Position numbers and translations under genes: made by a program. A DNA stretch of 64,000 nt from Pelagomonas calceolata (lineage: Eukaryota > Sar > Pelagophyceae > Pelagomonadales > Pelagomonadaceae), in the NCBI GenBank assembly GCA_918797485.1, contig CAKKNE010000006.1, forward strand, positions 2,232,001 to 2,296,000, given 5' to 3'. Below the pieces are notes generated by a model, which saw only the letters and a list, made by a program, of their open reading frames with translations, did no database searches and had not been told where the DNA came from. Shown piece after piece: positions 51,926-60,654 of the stretch. How positions within the stretch are numbered: position 1 is the first letter of the stretch; each line of letters opens with the position of its first letter.

Positions 51926-52810
51926 CTACTCCTCAGGCTTACGCCTACTCCTTGACGCGCGCGCCGCCGCGTCGACGGCGTCGAGCCGCGCTTGCAATTC
52001 GGGATTTTTGGTGCCATCACGGTAGGCCATCCGGGCCTTGCCCGCGGACAGGGGCAAATCCACAGAAGGCGACCGGGCCACATGCTCACAATGTACGGTA
52101 GCCGGCGAAACACCGGTCAGCCCGACGCGCTGGGCGATGGACCCGTCGTAGGCGCGCGCCGGCGGGTGGCGCGTGACCGCTTTCTGTGGATTTTCCACTG
52201 TGTCGCACGCCGAGAACTCCAAAAAAGCGGTCGGAGACACGGGCCGGTCGTGATTAGGTACCAAGGCCGACGGCGGCGTGACGCCCCGCTTCGTCCCGGA
52301 CGGCGTCGCGTAGCCTCCCCGAAACACGCGCAGGTCCAAGGTACCGCCCTGGATAACTGTACCGGGGCCCTTCGCGACTTCATAATGAGATTTGGGGGGT
52401 GCAAACCTCCCGAGCGGGCCCCGTAACATGCGTGCGAGCTTCCGCTTCGTCGCCCGATCTTCCGGAGAGAACTGGGGTCTTGGTAATTCTGGGCTCGCCA
52501 TTGATTTCATTATCAATGCAGGTGGCACTTGTTCGTTCTTTGGCGGCGACGCGGCGACGTAGGCGTCCCGCAGCGGGCTATGTTGCGAGTCCTTGCCGGA
52601 GCACTCTGATCTATAAGCCTCGACCAAAGGGTGCTCCAATTCATTACTGCCCCGTCCATAGCTCGCGTCGAGCGCCGGTAATAGGTGGCCGTCCTTGACC
52701 TCCGCGCTTCTTACCCTTCCATCGTCGCTCTCCGACGGTAACGAGAGCGACGTCTGGGGCGAGAGGACCGGCGGGTCGCTCGCGTAGCGCGGGCGGCGCG
52801 GCGCCGGCAT
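51926..52810 (-). CDS. Unknown, probably disordered protein
   Basis: A 294-residue protein without a recognised domain. It is rich in Pro, Ser, Arg and Ala with short conserved-looking pieces (LPALDASYGRGSNELEHPLV, RKLARMLRGPLGRFAPPKSH, IQGGTLDLRVFRGGYATPSG, SPTAFLEFSACDTVENPQKA). The C-terminus is a short helix with basic residues. The ATG at 52810 opens MPAPRRPRYASDPPVLSPQ. No signal or membrane span. Its stop is 31 bp from the stop of the convergent coiled-coil gene. The strand is chosen because it keeps one long open frame with varied composition. Confidence 0.5.
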   Translation of the reverse strand: MPAPRRPRYASDPPVLSPQTSLSLPSESDDGRVRSAEVKDGHLLPALDASYGRGSNELEHPLVEAYRSECSGKDSQHSPLRDAYVAASPPKNEQVPPALIMKSMASPELPRPQFSPEDRATKRKLARMLRGPLGRFAPPKSHYEVAKGPGTVIQGGTLDLRVFRGGYATPSGTKRGVTPPSALVPNHDRPVSPTAFLEFSACDTVENPQKAVTRHPPARAYDGSIAQRVGLTGVSPATVHCEHVARSPSVDLPLSAGKARMAYRDGTKNPELQARLDAVDAAARASRSRRKPEE

Positions 52811-53209
52811 TTGTTTTTTGTCGTTTCCGGCTGCCCCTCCCTCGTTTTACGCTGCCCGACCGGCGCAGGTGCTGAATACGTTACTTGCGAAGTGTTCTTG
52901 CGCTACGGAGACGCCGTGCGCGGCTACAATGGCACGGAGAGCGGCTTGGCGCTGCGTTCGCGGAGGCCCCGGGTTTTGCGACGCCGTCTACACTTTACCA
53001 CTCCTAGGGCAACACCTCTGCGCTCACTACTCTTCACGCGACCTTTGTTTGGAGCTCGGCGGCCCAAGGAGAGCTAAGCAAGCGGACAGGCGAGCAATTT
53101 GCTGCTTGACGTACGCGCGAAAACGCAGACGCAGCACTGCTCTCGCACGCTCACATCATCTCAAAAGCACCGCATTACTGCACCGCGAAAAGCGCCGCAC
53201 CGCTAACAC
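52811..53209. other. Divergent gap without CTAG element
   Basis: 399 bp between the unknown minus gene and HisC. It contains GAGCTAAGCAAGCG near 53070, which recalls only the end of the palindromic element. No gene or RNA is seen. Confidence 0.35.
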
Positions 53210-54433
53210 ATGGCATCCACCACAAAAGACAAGCTCACCGCCGCCGCCGCGGGCGCGGCCATAGCGCTCGTCGTCAGCCGCTACCTCAAAAAGCAAGCAC
53301 CGTATGATGCATCCCATGATGAAGTGAGAGCCATCGTCCGACCGAACATTAGGAAATTGGAGCCGTACCGGTGCGCGCGCGACGACTACGAGGAGGGCGT
53401 TTTGCTCGACGCGAATGAAAATGCCTACGGTGCGTGCGTGAAAAGCGACGAAGCCTTGGTGAAGGCGGCGCTGAAATTTGATTTACATAGATACCCCTGC
53501 CCGCATCAACGTACTGTCAAAGATCGCGTCGCGGCGTTCCGAGGTGTGAAGCGCGACAACGTGTTTGTCGGTGTGGGATCAGACGAGGCCATCGATTTGC
53601 TGTTCCGAGTGTTCTGCGAGCCGCGGACGGCGAATGTGGTCGTGACGCCGGCGACCTATGGCATGTACAAGGTGTGTGCGGCAACGCAAGATGTGGAAGT
53701 TCGAAGTGCCAATCTGCTGCCCGAGTCGTTTGACGTGGACGTCGACGCTGTGGAACGAGCTGTCGATGCGAACACGCGGTTAGTGTTCCTCTGCAGTCCG
53801 GGCAATCCGACCGCGAGACAAGTGCCTCGGAAAACGGTAGAAAGATTACTGGCTTCGCCCAAGCTACAACGAACAATAGTGGTCGTAGACGAGGCCTACG
53901 TGGACTTCGCGCCGGAGCCGTCGACCGCACCCTTGGTGAAGACGTACCCTCGGTTAGTTGTATTACATACGCTGTCCAAAGCCTTTGGCTTAGCTGGTGT
54001 AAGGTGCGGCACGGCGATCGGGTCTCCCGCTACCATACACTACATGAACGCCGTCAAGGCGCCCTACTCCATCAACAAGATGACGTCGTGTCTGGCCGCG
54101 GAGGCCCTGTCGTCTCCATCACTGGCGGCGTTGAAAGCTGTGGTAAAGGATACGCTGCGGGAGCGCGAGCGACTCGCGGCGCGGCTCGCTTCCTTACCGT
54201 ACGTGTGCACCGTGTTTCCGTCGGACGCGAACTTTTTGTTGGTGCGCCTGAAGCAGCACGACAAGGCGAAGCCGCTGTACACGAAGCTGGCCGAGAGCGG
54301 CGTCGTCGTGCGGTACCGAGGCGACCAGGCGAATTTATCCGGGTGCATCCGCGTGACCGTGGGGACGCCGAGCGACAGCGACGCGCTGCTGAAGCTGCTG
54401 GGCGAGGTCGCGCCGTCGTTCGGTTTGATCTAA
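53210..54433 (+). CDS. hisC: Histidinol-phosphate aminotransferase
   Basis: A PLP enzyme converting imidazole-acetol phosphate and glutamate to histidinol phosphate in histidine synthesis. It has 407 residues. After a 30-residue leader with a hydrophobic stretch (LTAAAAGAAIALVVSRYLKK), the fold-I transferase begins NIRKLEPYRCARDDYEEGV and LLDANENAYG. VGVGSDEAIDLLFRVFCEP, LVFLCSPGNPTARQVPRKTV and VVVDEAYVDFAPE give the cofactor pocket. HTLSKAFGLAGVRCG carries the PLP lysine. The C-terminal ANLSGCIRVTVGTPSDSDAL has the substrate Arg. The N-terminal hydrophobic stretch may anchor or target it to an organelle. Confidence 0.94.
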   Translation: MASTTKDKLTAAAAGAAIALVVSRYLKKQAPYDASHDEVRAIVRPNIRKLEPYRCARDDYEEGVLLDANENAYGACVKSDEALVKAALKFDLHRYPCPHQRTVKDRVAAFRGVKRDNVFVGVGSDEAIDLLFRVFCEPRTANVVVTPATYGMYKVCAATQDVEVRSANLLPESFDVDVDAVERAVDANTRLVFLCSPGNPTARQVPRKTVERLLASPKLQRTIVVVDEAYVDFAPEPSTAPLVKTYPRLVVLHTLSKAFGLAGVRCGTAIGSPATIHYMNAVKAPYSINKMTSCLAAEALSSPSLAALKAVVKDTLRERERLAARLASLPYVCTVFPSDANFLLVRLKQHDKAKPLYTKLAESGVVVRYRGDQANLSGCIRVTVGTPSDSDALLKLLGEVAPSFGLI

Positions 54434-54557
54434 GATATCATGAGTTAACTTAGAACGAGGTAGTCTAGGACGGCCACGTCACGAGGTGCAGAGCGGGAGG
54501 GCGTCGCGGTTCGGCCGCGAACGAGGTCCCGCCCCGCGGCATGCAGAGGGAGATCAG

Positions 54558-56090
54558 TCAGAAGGGCCACGTCGCGAGGCAGAGTAATAGAAAGGCGATT
54601 TTGGATTGTTCGAGGCATAGCATCAAGACGGCGAGGCACCACAGGATTCGAGGCACGTGATTCACCGGCCGCGGCTTCTCCCGCCAGCGCACCAAACAAA
54701 GCACGGTATGTTCCATGTCGTGCGGGCTGTCTCCACTTTCCAAGGCAATACCTAATGAATCCTCCCTCTCCGAACAACGGCGGCCGATCGCGACCCCATC
54801 GTTCAAGCCAGACGGCACGAGCAGGTCGCCGCAGCGCACGGGCCCGCGGCACCGCACGGGCACCTGGCCCAGGAATGCGCACGTCGCGCCCGAACTATTT
54901 GCACAGGGCACGCCGGCGGCCAGAGATGGAGAGGTGGAAGTGACGAGGCACGGGCCCGATCCGCGCGTGTCCAGGGTCAATTTTCGGGCAGCGAGCCGCA
55001 CGACCGTGCCCGGCGGTGTCACGCAACCATTCCTAGACTGCAGAATATCAGACCAGGGAAACCACTCCCCATAATCGGCGGCGCCGGGCGGCGTGACCAG
55101 CGTCCCGTGGATCCTCCCCGAAACGTAGATGGACCCCAAAAAGCGCACGTCGTCGGCCACGACGTGTTCCCCACGATGTGGAGACAGCGGCCTCTGTTGA
55201 AGGGGGGGCGACGGGCCGCCCACGCTGCCGGCGGACGACGCCCAGCCGCCCGAGGAAGAACCAGAAGCCATACCAGCTTGCAGCCAACGAGGAGACTCCT
55301 CTACATCACTTCCAGTAACACCGGTGGCGGAGGAGCCCGCGTCACTGCCAGCATCGTCCTCGTCCGAGCCCTTGGCCTTGTGGCGCTTGCGCGACTTGCG
55401 CGTCGCCACTGCTTGCTGGGGCGCGTGGGCCTCCTTCCATATTTGTACCAAGCTGCACTGGGCGTTTCTATCCGCAGCAGCGGGGCCGTCCGGGAGTCTC
55501 CTCTGGACCAAGGTGTACTGCCTCCCTCGATAGCCGTGGACCTGTCCCGCGCTCTCGCCCGACCTATACCTCCGCGCCATCGGCCGCGCACACACGCCAT
55601 TCGCTGGTGAAAGCGGGTCCCACCAGCACTCGCCGTTCAGCGGCGACTGGAAGGCGACGGACACCGTGTTTGTGTTAGGTGGTCCCACGACGGGCGGCGC
55701 GCGTTCTCTGGAAACAAAAAAGGCGTCGTGGTCTTGAGCGAAGGCGGCGAAGGGGCTCGCTCGAGGTCGCACCGACACGGAAGCAGGAAAGGGCTCCTGG
55801 TCCGACCGCGAGAGGCGTCTTAGTACAGCATAGACGCCCTCCAGCGTCGCGACCTCGCCCTGTTGGAGGCGCCTGACAGCATCAGCCTCGGCCGCTTGTT
55901 CTGAAGCGGTCTGTTCCAGTGGAGGCGGCGGCGGGTTCGACGGCTGCGCCGCGGCCACGGCCTCGAAGGCGTCGGCCTTGACCTCCTCGTCAAAAACGCC
56001 GCCGCCCGTCGCGAAGAGGGAGTCCTCGAGCTGCCGGCCGTCGCCCGTGTCCTCGAAGCCGCTGCCGAAGTCGGTCCACTGGTCCGCCAT
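54558..56090 (-). CDS. Unknown protein with C-terminal GD-L-VPSG domain and tail membrane span
   Basis: A 510-residue protein. The first 250 residues are acidic, then Pro/Ala/Ser-rich and disordered. Residues about 155-215 (NGECWWDPLSPANGVCARPM, RGRQYTLVQRRLPDGPAA) look partly folded. From about residue 300 a beta-rich domain reads DDVRFLGSIYVSGRIHGTL, VVRLAARKLTLDTRGSGPCL and FLGQVPVRCRGPVRCGDLLV, then PSGLNDGVAIG and SLGIALESGD. This resembles a C-terminal module seen in various protist proteins; I cannot give its name with certainty. The last 30 residues (ILWCLAVLMLCLEQSKIAFL) form a membrane segment. Confidence 0.6.
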   Translation of the reverse strand: MADQWTDFGSGFEDTGDGRQLEDSLFATGGGVFDEEVKADAFEAVAAAQPSNPPPPPLEQTASEQAAEADAVRRLQQGEVATLEGVYAVLRRLSRSDQEPFPASVSVRPRASPFAAFAQDHDAFFVSRERAPPVVGPPNTNTVSVAFQSPLNGECWWDPLSPANGVCARPMARRYRSGESAGQVHGYRGRQYTLVQRRLPDGPAAADRNAQCSLVQIWKEAHAPQQAVATRKSRKRHKAKGSDEDDAGSDAGSSATGVTGSDVEESPRWLQAGMASGSSSGGWASSAGSVGGPSPPLQQRPLSPHRGEHVVADDVRFLGSIYVSGRIHGTLVTPPGAADYGEWFPWSDILQSRNGCVTPPGTVVRLAARKLTLDTRGSGPCLVTSTSPSLAAGVPCANSSGATCAFLGQVPVRCRGPVRCGDLLVPSGLNDGVAIGRRCSEREDSLGIALESGDSPHDMEHTVLCLVRWREKPRPVNHVPRILWCLAVLMLCLEQSKIAFLLLCLATWPF

Positions 56091-56663
56091 TTGCCGCTGC
56101 TCGTGTTGGTCGTGGGCTTAGTGTTCTCCGCAGTGGGGTTGGGCAGTTGTTCTCCGCTGATTGCCGCCGCGGAGGCCCTGCTGCTCTCACAGGGCTGCTT
56201 GTGGCCCCCGGCGCCAGCTGCTGGGCAGCCCGCAGGCGCGCGGCGCGATTCCTGTGGATGATGTGGAGCCACCGACGGTGTCGATTGGCCTCTGACGAGA
56301 TTTTACGCCTTGCGAATTTGACGTGATCTGCAGGACAACAGGAGCAGGAGCAGTGCCTGAGGCGTTTGGCATCTGCACGTGCCATTTCAGAGGCAATCCA
56401 TTGGCAAGAGACGGGTGCGTGTGGGGGGTTCGAGTCCTAGGACGGGTTCTTCTCGTTTGAGTCTAGTGTGTATCATCTAATAAGGCATGGTTAAAGCCCC
56501 AACGTTGAATGTGCCGCCTAGCCTGCGTAGGCATCGCTACGCGATCTTAATAGACGTCCTGGTCACAATTGAACGGCCCGTCATCGCTTCGGCGCGCTCG
56601 CTGACTGCATCGCTCGGTGCCACTCACGCTGCTTGCTGCAGCAGCCTGCCAGTCGCCGCATCG
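56091..56663. other. Divergent gap without a clear element
   Basis: 573 bp. TCTAGTGTGTATCATCTAAT at 56462-56481 is a very weak relative of the CTAG element. GGGTTCGAGTCCTAGGAC near 56427-56444 matches a tRNA B box, but no tRNA can be folded around it. An ATG at 56487 is in frame with the DUF501 gene and could extend it. Confidence 0.35.
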
Positions 56664-57248
56664 ATGCGGCGCGCCGTCTTCTCCGTAGCTGCAGCAGCAC
56701 ACTCGGCGCTCTCCATCAATGTGCCACGAGCCAAGGGCGGCGCACAAGTAGTTGGGCCGAAAATAGCGCAGCAGTTGGAAGCGCAGCTCGGCTACTGCCC
56801 GCTCAACGCCCTCGACGTCGTGACGACGACGGACGACGCGCCAGCCGTCGTGATCGCCCATCCGCTCCTGCACCGCAAAAAGAAAGTGGAGCCCTTCCCG
56901 ACGACCTACTGGCTGGCGCACGGCGACATCGCAGCAGCCGTAGCGACGGTGGAGCGAGACGGCGGCGTGAGCGCAGCGGGGGCCGCGGTCGATAGTGACG
57001 CGATGGCGAGGGCGCACGCGGCCTACGCGGCGGACCGCTGGGCTTTGCTAGACGATGAGGAACGCGCGTTCGTCCAGGACCGCGGCTGGGACTCGTTGAG
57101 GACCGTGGGCGTCGCGGGCATCCGCGACGGCGGCACGAAGTGCTTGCATGCACATTATGCGCACTTCCTCGCGACGCGCGCGAACCCGGTCGGCGAGTGG
57201 GTCCACGAGCGGCTCCCCGAGGCCATCCGGGCGCTCTGTCCAGACTAA
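56664..57248 (+). CDS. DUF501-family protein, probably organelle-targeted
   Basis: A 194-residue protein of a small bacterial and algal family of unknown function (DUF501). It has FPTTYWLAHGDIAAAVATVE near residue 75 (family P-T-xYWL) and CLHAHYAHFLATRANPVGEW near residue 160, the highly conserved KCLHAHYAHxLA...NPVG end. The leader MRRAVFSVAAAAHSALSINV suggests plastid or mitochondrial import. The frame is open upstream to an ATG at 56487, which would add 59 residues without family similarity, so 56664 is preferred. The conserved Cys/His residues could hold metal, but no activity is known to me. Confidence 0.8.
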   Translation: MRRAVFSVAAAAHSALSINVPRAKGGAQVVGPKIAQQLEAQLGYCPLNALDVVTTTDDAPAVVIAHPLLHRKKKVEPFPTTYWLAHGDIAAAVATVERDGGVSAAGAAVDSDAMARAHAAYAADRWALLDDEERAFVQDRGWDSLRTVGVAGIRDGGTKCLHAHYAHFLATRANPVGEWVHERLPEAIRALCPD

Positions 57249-57262
57249 TCTGTGAATTGTTA

Positions 57263-57784
57263 CTACCGCCGCTCCCAGTTCTCTCCAGGCTCCGGCACCG
57301 ACGCGAGCGCGCGAATCGTCGCCGCGAGCGCAATCAACCTAGCTTCGACGGCGGGCCACGGGTTTCTGAGGAGAAACAGCACGGGCAGGCGGAACAACCG
57401 CCCGCCCGCCGCGAGCGCGGACGCCGCGAACGGCTCCCGGACTTCCGCCCGCTGCAAGTGGCCGAGGGCAACTGAATAAGCATCCCGGGCGCCGTTCAGG
57501 TCACTTTTGGTCGCCAGCTGCTCGGCTACCTCTATATATTTGCGAGCATCCCGCAGACTCCACTCGTCAAAAAGGTGCGCCGCGAGCCACACAAAACTGA
57601 GCCACACCATGGTCAGCTTCGTCGTGTCCCACAGGAAACGGAGAATGGCATAAAAGCGGTCCCTATACACCTCGCCGCGCGTCGGCTCGTACTCCCAGTC
57701 GTCACTAGAGTCGCTCTGGAAGCTCCGGCGGCGCTGCGAGCCCGCGGAGCCGCTGCTCGTCGTGGGCTTGCGGCGGCGCGGCAT
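57263..57784 (-). CDS. Unknown single-span membrane protein with TPR-like helices
   Basis: A 173-residue protein. The N-terminus is basic and serine-rich (MPRRRKPTTSSGSAGSQRRR). A hydrophobic segment near residues 45-70 (FLWDTTKLTMVWLSFVWLAA) is a likely span. The rest is helical: RKYIEVAEQLATKSDLNGAR followed by DAYSVALGHLQRAEV looks like one TPR hairpin. A second hydrophobic helix region (LFRLPVLFLLRNPWPAVEAR) follows. The family is not recognised; a small TPR-containing organelle membrane protein is possible. Its stop is 14 bp from the stop of the convergent DUF501 gene. Confidence 0.6.
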   Translation of the reverse strand: MPRRRKPTTSSGSAGSQRRRSFQSDSSDDWEYEPTRGEVYRDRFYAILRFLWDTTKLTMVWLSFVWLAAHLFDEWSLRDARKYIEVAEQLATKSDLNGARDAYSVALGHLQRAEVREPFAASALAAGGRLFRLPVLFLLRNPWPAVEARLIALAATIRALASVPEPGENWERR

Positions 57785-58380
57785 TTTTTGTGGTTTTGCG
57801 GTAACGGAGGCGCTGCGGCAGCGTTCCTCGCGTGCACCGCCGCCCGATGTCGATGGCGACGCGCACGCGGGAGAGCGCTCGTCGGCGAGCGCGGCTGGAG
57901 TGAAGCAGTGAGTGGCTGTGCACTCTCAGTGCGCGCAGCGTCCGGAAAGACCTCGCGCGATCGATTGCGGCGTTCTAACGCTGTCACAAGCGTATAACGA
58001 ATACGTCGTAAAGCTGCCGCGCGCTGGGTTATGCGCTGCTGCAGTCTGCTGCACTGAGAGCAAAGTCAATCGAGCGCTGGGCTGATCCGCCCGAATGAAC
58101 TCGTCTACAGAACGGAGGGGTGATAACATGGCGTTTTATCGGCTCGAAAGGGAGAGCGGATAAAACCCGCACTCTCAGAGATCAGTCGAGCGCGGCGGCG
58201 GTCCCAGCTCGTATATACGCGCCCGCTGACCCCAGAAGGCTAGCGCTCGCGGACACAGCCACCTGCCAGTGCTGCGCGGCGAGCGAGCCAGCTCTTTCTG
58301 CGCGCGCGCGCCGCCAAGAGCCAGGAGAGCCAAAAGGCGTAATTTAAACCCAGCGCTGCGCCGCCGCCGCAACAAAACAA
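57785..58380. other. Divergent gap without CTAG element
   Basis: 596 bp between the ATGs of the TPR-like membrane protein and nibrin. GCTAGCGCTCGCGGACACAG near 58239 has only one CTAG arm. A TATA-like string GTATATACG lies near 58211, 170 bp before the nibrin ATG. No gene is seen. Confidence 0.35.
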
Positions 58381-60654
58381 ATGTGGCTCCTCACGCAAAC
58401 AAACCCACCCCAAGACGGCTCGAAGCCGACCATCTTCCGCCTGCCGCGCGGCAGGTCCAACGTCGGCCGCAAGGACCAGCCGGTTTTGATCGCAGAAAAA
58501 TCTGTATCTAGAAACCACGGCTACGTCACTTCTGATGGCAAAACGCTCAAAGTGGGCGACGGCGGCTCGAAGTTCGGGACCCACGTCGATGGGAAAAAAG
58601 TTTCCAGTGAATCGGAAGTGCAGGAAGGCCAGGTCATAAGGTTTGGCGGGCGAGAAGACGGCTCCGCGGACTTCCGCGCGTCCAAAGAAAGTGTCCTGAT
58701 CGCCCTGACGGCGTGCGGCGAGAAGCATGCTGCCTTCAAAACGCAAGCGCTCACGTGCGGCCTCGATGTCATCGGCGAGCACGACGCGTGGCCCCAGGTG
58801 CCCATCGCTTGTGTTTCTACTGCCGATCCTTCCAAGAAGAAACCTTTCTCTGTTGCCTGTTTAAGAGCTGCTGCGTTGGGTGTGAAACTAGTGCAACCTT
58901 CCTACCTCGAGGCGTGGCAGTCTCGCAATCCCTTATCTGAAGCGCCGCCGGCCGTCGAGGACCACCTGCTGCCTTCCTCACAACTATTACAAAGGATCGG
59001 CGAGTCGTGTGCTTCTGCTCTGGAAAATCTACGATTAGTTTTCGTCGGCGACGCGCTAGGCGACCTGCAGCACACGCTCCAAAGTCTCGGTTTTAAGGAC
59101 CAGTGCCCGTCCGTCACGAGAGCCCAGGCGTCCGCTACGACGCTGCCGGCGTGCCTACGAGGCTTCACTGGGAAAGTCGCCGTCGTCTCGGCGGACCCGT
59201 GCTTTGGGCCGCTCGCGCAGCCGCCGCGCTTCTTCGAGGCCGAAAAGTTGGTGGCGGCTTTAGTTGATGGTGCACCTTTAGCTTCGGTCGACGCGGCGTC
59301 GCTGGTGCCTACGCCGGCGCCTCCTGCGCCGGCACCGAAGCGGTCGAAGCGCCGCACCGACGAGACCGACGACGGCGCGGAGCCGGAGCCGGCGCCGGCG
59401 CCGGCGCCGCGGCGGTCGCCTAAAAGAAAAGCGAGGGAGGCGCCTTCACCAGCACCGAAGCGGTCCAAGACCGACGAAGATTTTGATGAGGCCGCCGCCA
59501 CGCGCGCGGCGAAGAAGCTGAAGGTCGCGGAGTTGCGGGCGGCGCTCGAGGCCCTGGGCGAGGCGACGGACGGCACGAAACCTATCTTAGTCGAGCGGCT
59601 CGTCGACGCGCGGCGCCGCGCGGCGGCAACCCCCGCGGAGCCCTCGCCGGAGCCCCCGCCGCCCCCGTCGCCGGAGCCGTCGCCGGCGCCGCCGCCGGAG
59701 CCCTCGCCGGAGCCGTCGCCCGCGCCGAAGCGCCCGCGTCGCTCGCCGAAGCGCAAGGCCCGCGAGGAGCCGTCGCCGCCGCCGAAGCGCCAGCGCGCCG
59801 CAGAAGAGGAGGCGCCGCCGCCGCCGCCGCCGGAAGAAGATGATGAAGACGAGTTCGACCTCGCGGCGGCCATGGACGCGCCGCGCGCCGCGCCGGCGCC
59901 GGCGCCTCAGGCCGCGTCGCCGTCGCCGCCACCTAGAAGGAAGCGTCGAGCTGCCGAGGAAGAAGAAGAGTCGCCGGCGCCTGTACCAAAGCGCAAGAAG
60001 AAGCGGCGCGAGGAAGAACCCGTGGTCCAAAGGCGGGGCCCCACGCATGTGCCGCCGCCTTCACAAAGAAAGCCCGCCGACACGACGGGCGGCGGCTGGC
60101 TGAGTACGTCAGAACACGCCGTCGCGAATGATGAGGGAGGCGACGTCGACCCGGAAGCGGCGCTCGCGGCGCAGTTAGCTGACCAGGAGCCCGAGGTCGT
60201 CGAGGAGGCCCCGAAGCCGAAGGCGAAGCGGGGCGGCCGTGCGACGAAGCCGTCGAAGGCCGAGGAAGCGAGGCAATTGGACGCCTTCGCCGAGAGCGGC
60301 GCGCGCGATAAAGAATTAGACAAGGCCTACGCGAACTGCGTGGCTCCTCGGGCGCCGACGGTCGTGCGCGATCTCGTCGTGCCGCGGAAGGAAAGGCCGG
60401 CCACAGCTTCCAAGAAGAAGAAGGGCCCCAACTTCAAGAGGTTCCGCAAGAACGCCGTCCGCGTCGCGCCCGCGTCGGACATCGTGACGGGCGATTACCT
60501 GGACAAGCTTGCTGCTGCGGAAAGCGAGACCGAGCTGCAACTACGACGGGACGCGGCTGCTCTCGCGCAGGAGAAGGCTCGGGCGGAGGAGGACTGGGAC
60601 GACGACGCGGCGCCCAAACCTAAAAGGAAGCCTGCGGCGCGGAAGCGGCGCTGA
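58381..60654 (+). CDS. NBN: Nibrin (NBS1)-like MRN-complex subunit with added SAP domain
   Basis: A 757-residue protein of the Mre11-Rad50-Nbs1 complex, which senses DNA double-strand breaks. The FHA domain (about 15-90) has LPRGRSNVGRKDQPVLIAEK, then SVSRNHGYV and KFGTHVDGKK, the phosphothreonine-binding pattern. BRCT1 follows (about 100-180; VACLRAAALGVKLVQPSYLE) and a BRCT2-like region (about 215-305; NLRLVFVGDALGDLQHTLQS). Residues about 370-408 (ATRAAKKLKVAELRAALEAL) form a SAP DNA-binding motif. After a long Pro/Lys/Glu-rich linker, PNFKRFRKNAVRV near residue 683 matches the Mre11-binding NFKxFxK motif. The SAP insertion is not usual in nibrin. Confidence 0.85.
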   Translation: MWLLTQTNPPQDGSKPTIFRLPRGRSNVGRKDQPVLIAEKSVSRNHGYVTSDGKTLKVGDGGSKFGTHVDGKKVSSESEVQEGQVIRFGGREDGSADFRASKESVLIALTACGEKHAAFKTQALTCGLDVIGEHDAWPQVPIACVSTADPSKKKPFSVACLRAAALGVKLVQPSYLEAWQSRNPLSEAPPAVEDHLLPSSQLLQRIGESCASALENLRLVFVGDALGDLQHTLQSLGFKDQCPSVTRAQASATTLPACLRGFTGKVAVVSADPCFGPLAQPPRFFEAEKLVAALVDGAPLASVDAASLVPTPAPPAPAPKRSKRRTDETDDGAEPEPAPAPAPRRSPKRKAREAPSPAPKRSKTDEDFDEAAATRAAKKLKVAELRAALEALGEATDGTKPILVERLVDARRRAAATPAEPSPEPPPPPSPEPSPAPPPEPSPEPSPAPKRPRRSPKRKAREEPSPPPKRQRAAEEEAPPPPPPEEDDEDEFDLAAAMDAPRAAPAPAPQAASPSPPPRRKRRAAEEEEESPAPVPKRKKKRREEEPVVQRRGPTHVPPPSQRKPADTTGGGWLSTSEHAVANDEGGDVDPEAALAAQLADQEPEVVEEAPKPKAKRGGRATKPSKAEEARQLDAFAESGARDKELDKAYANCVAPRAPTVVRDLVVPRKERPATASKKKKGPNFKRFRKNAVRVAPASDIVTGDYLDKLAAAESETELQLRRDAAALAQEKARAEEDWDDDAAPKPKRKPAARKRR

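Noticed and set aside
56400-56450. Possible tRNA: GGGTTCGAGTCC matches a B box near 56427
   Set aside because: No acceptor stem or anticodon arm can be folded around it, and the nearest A-box-like string is only about 27 bp away, too close for a tRNA.
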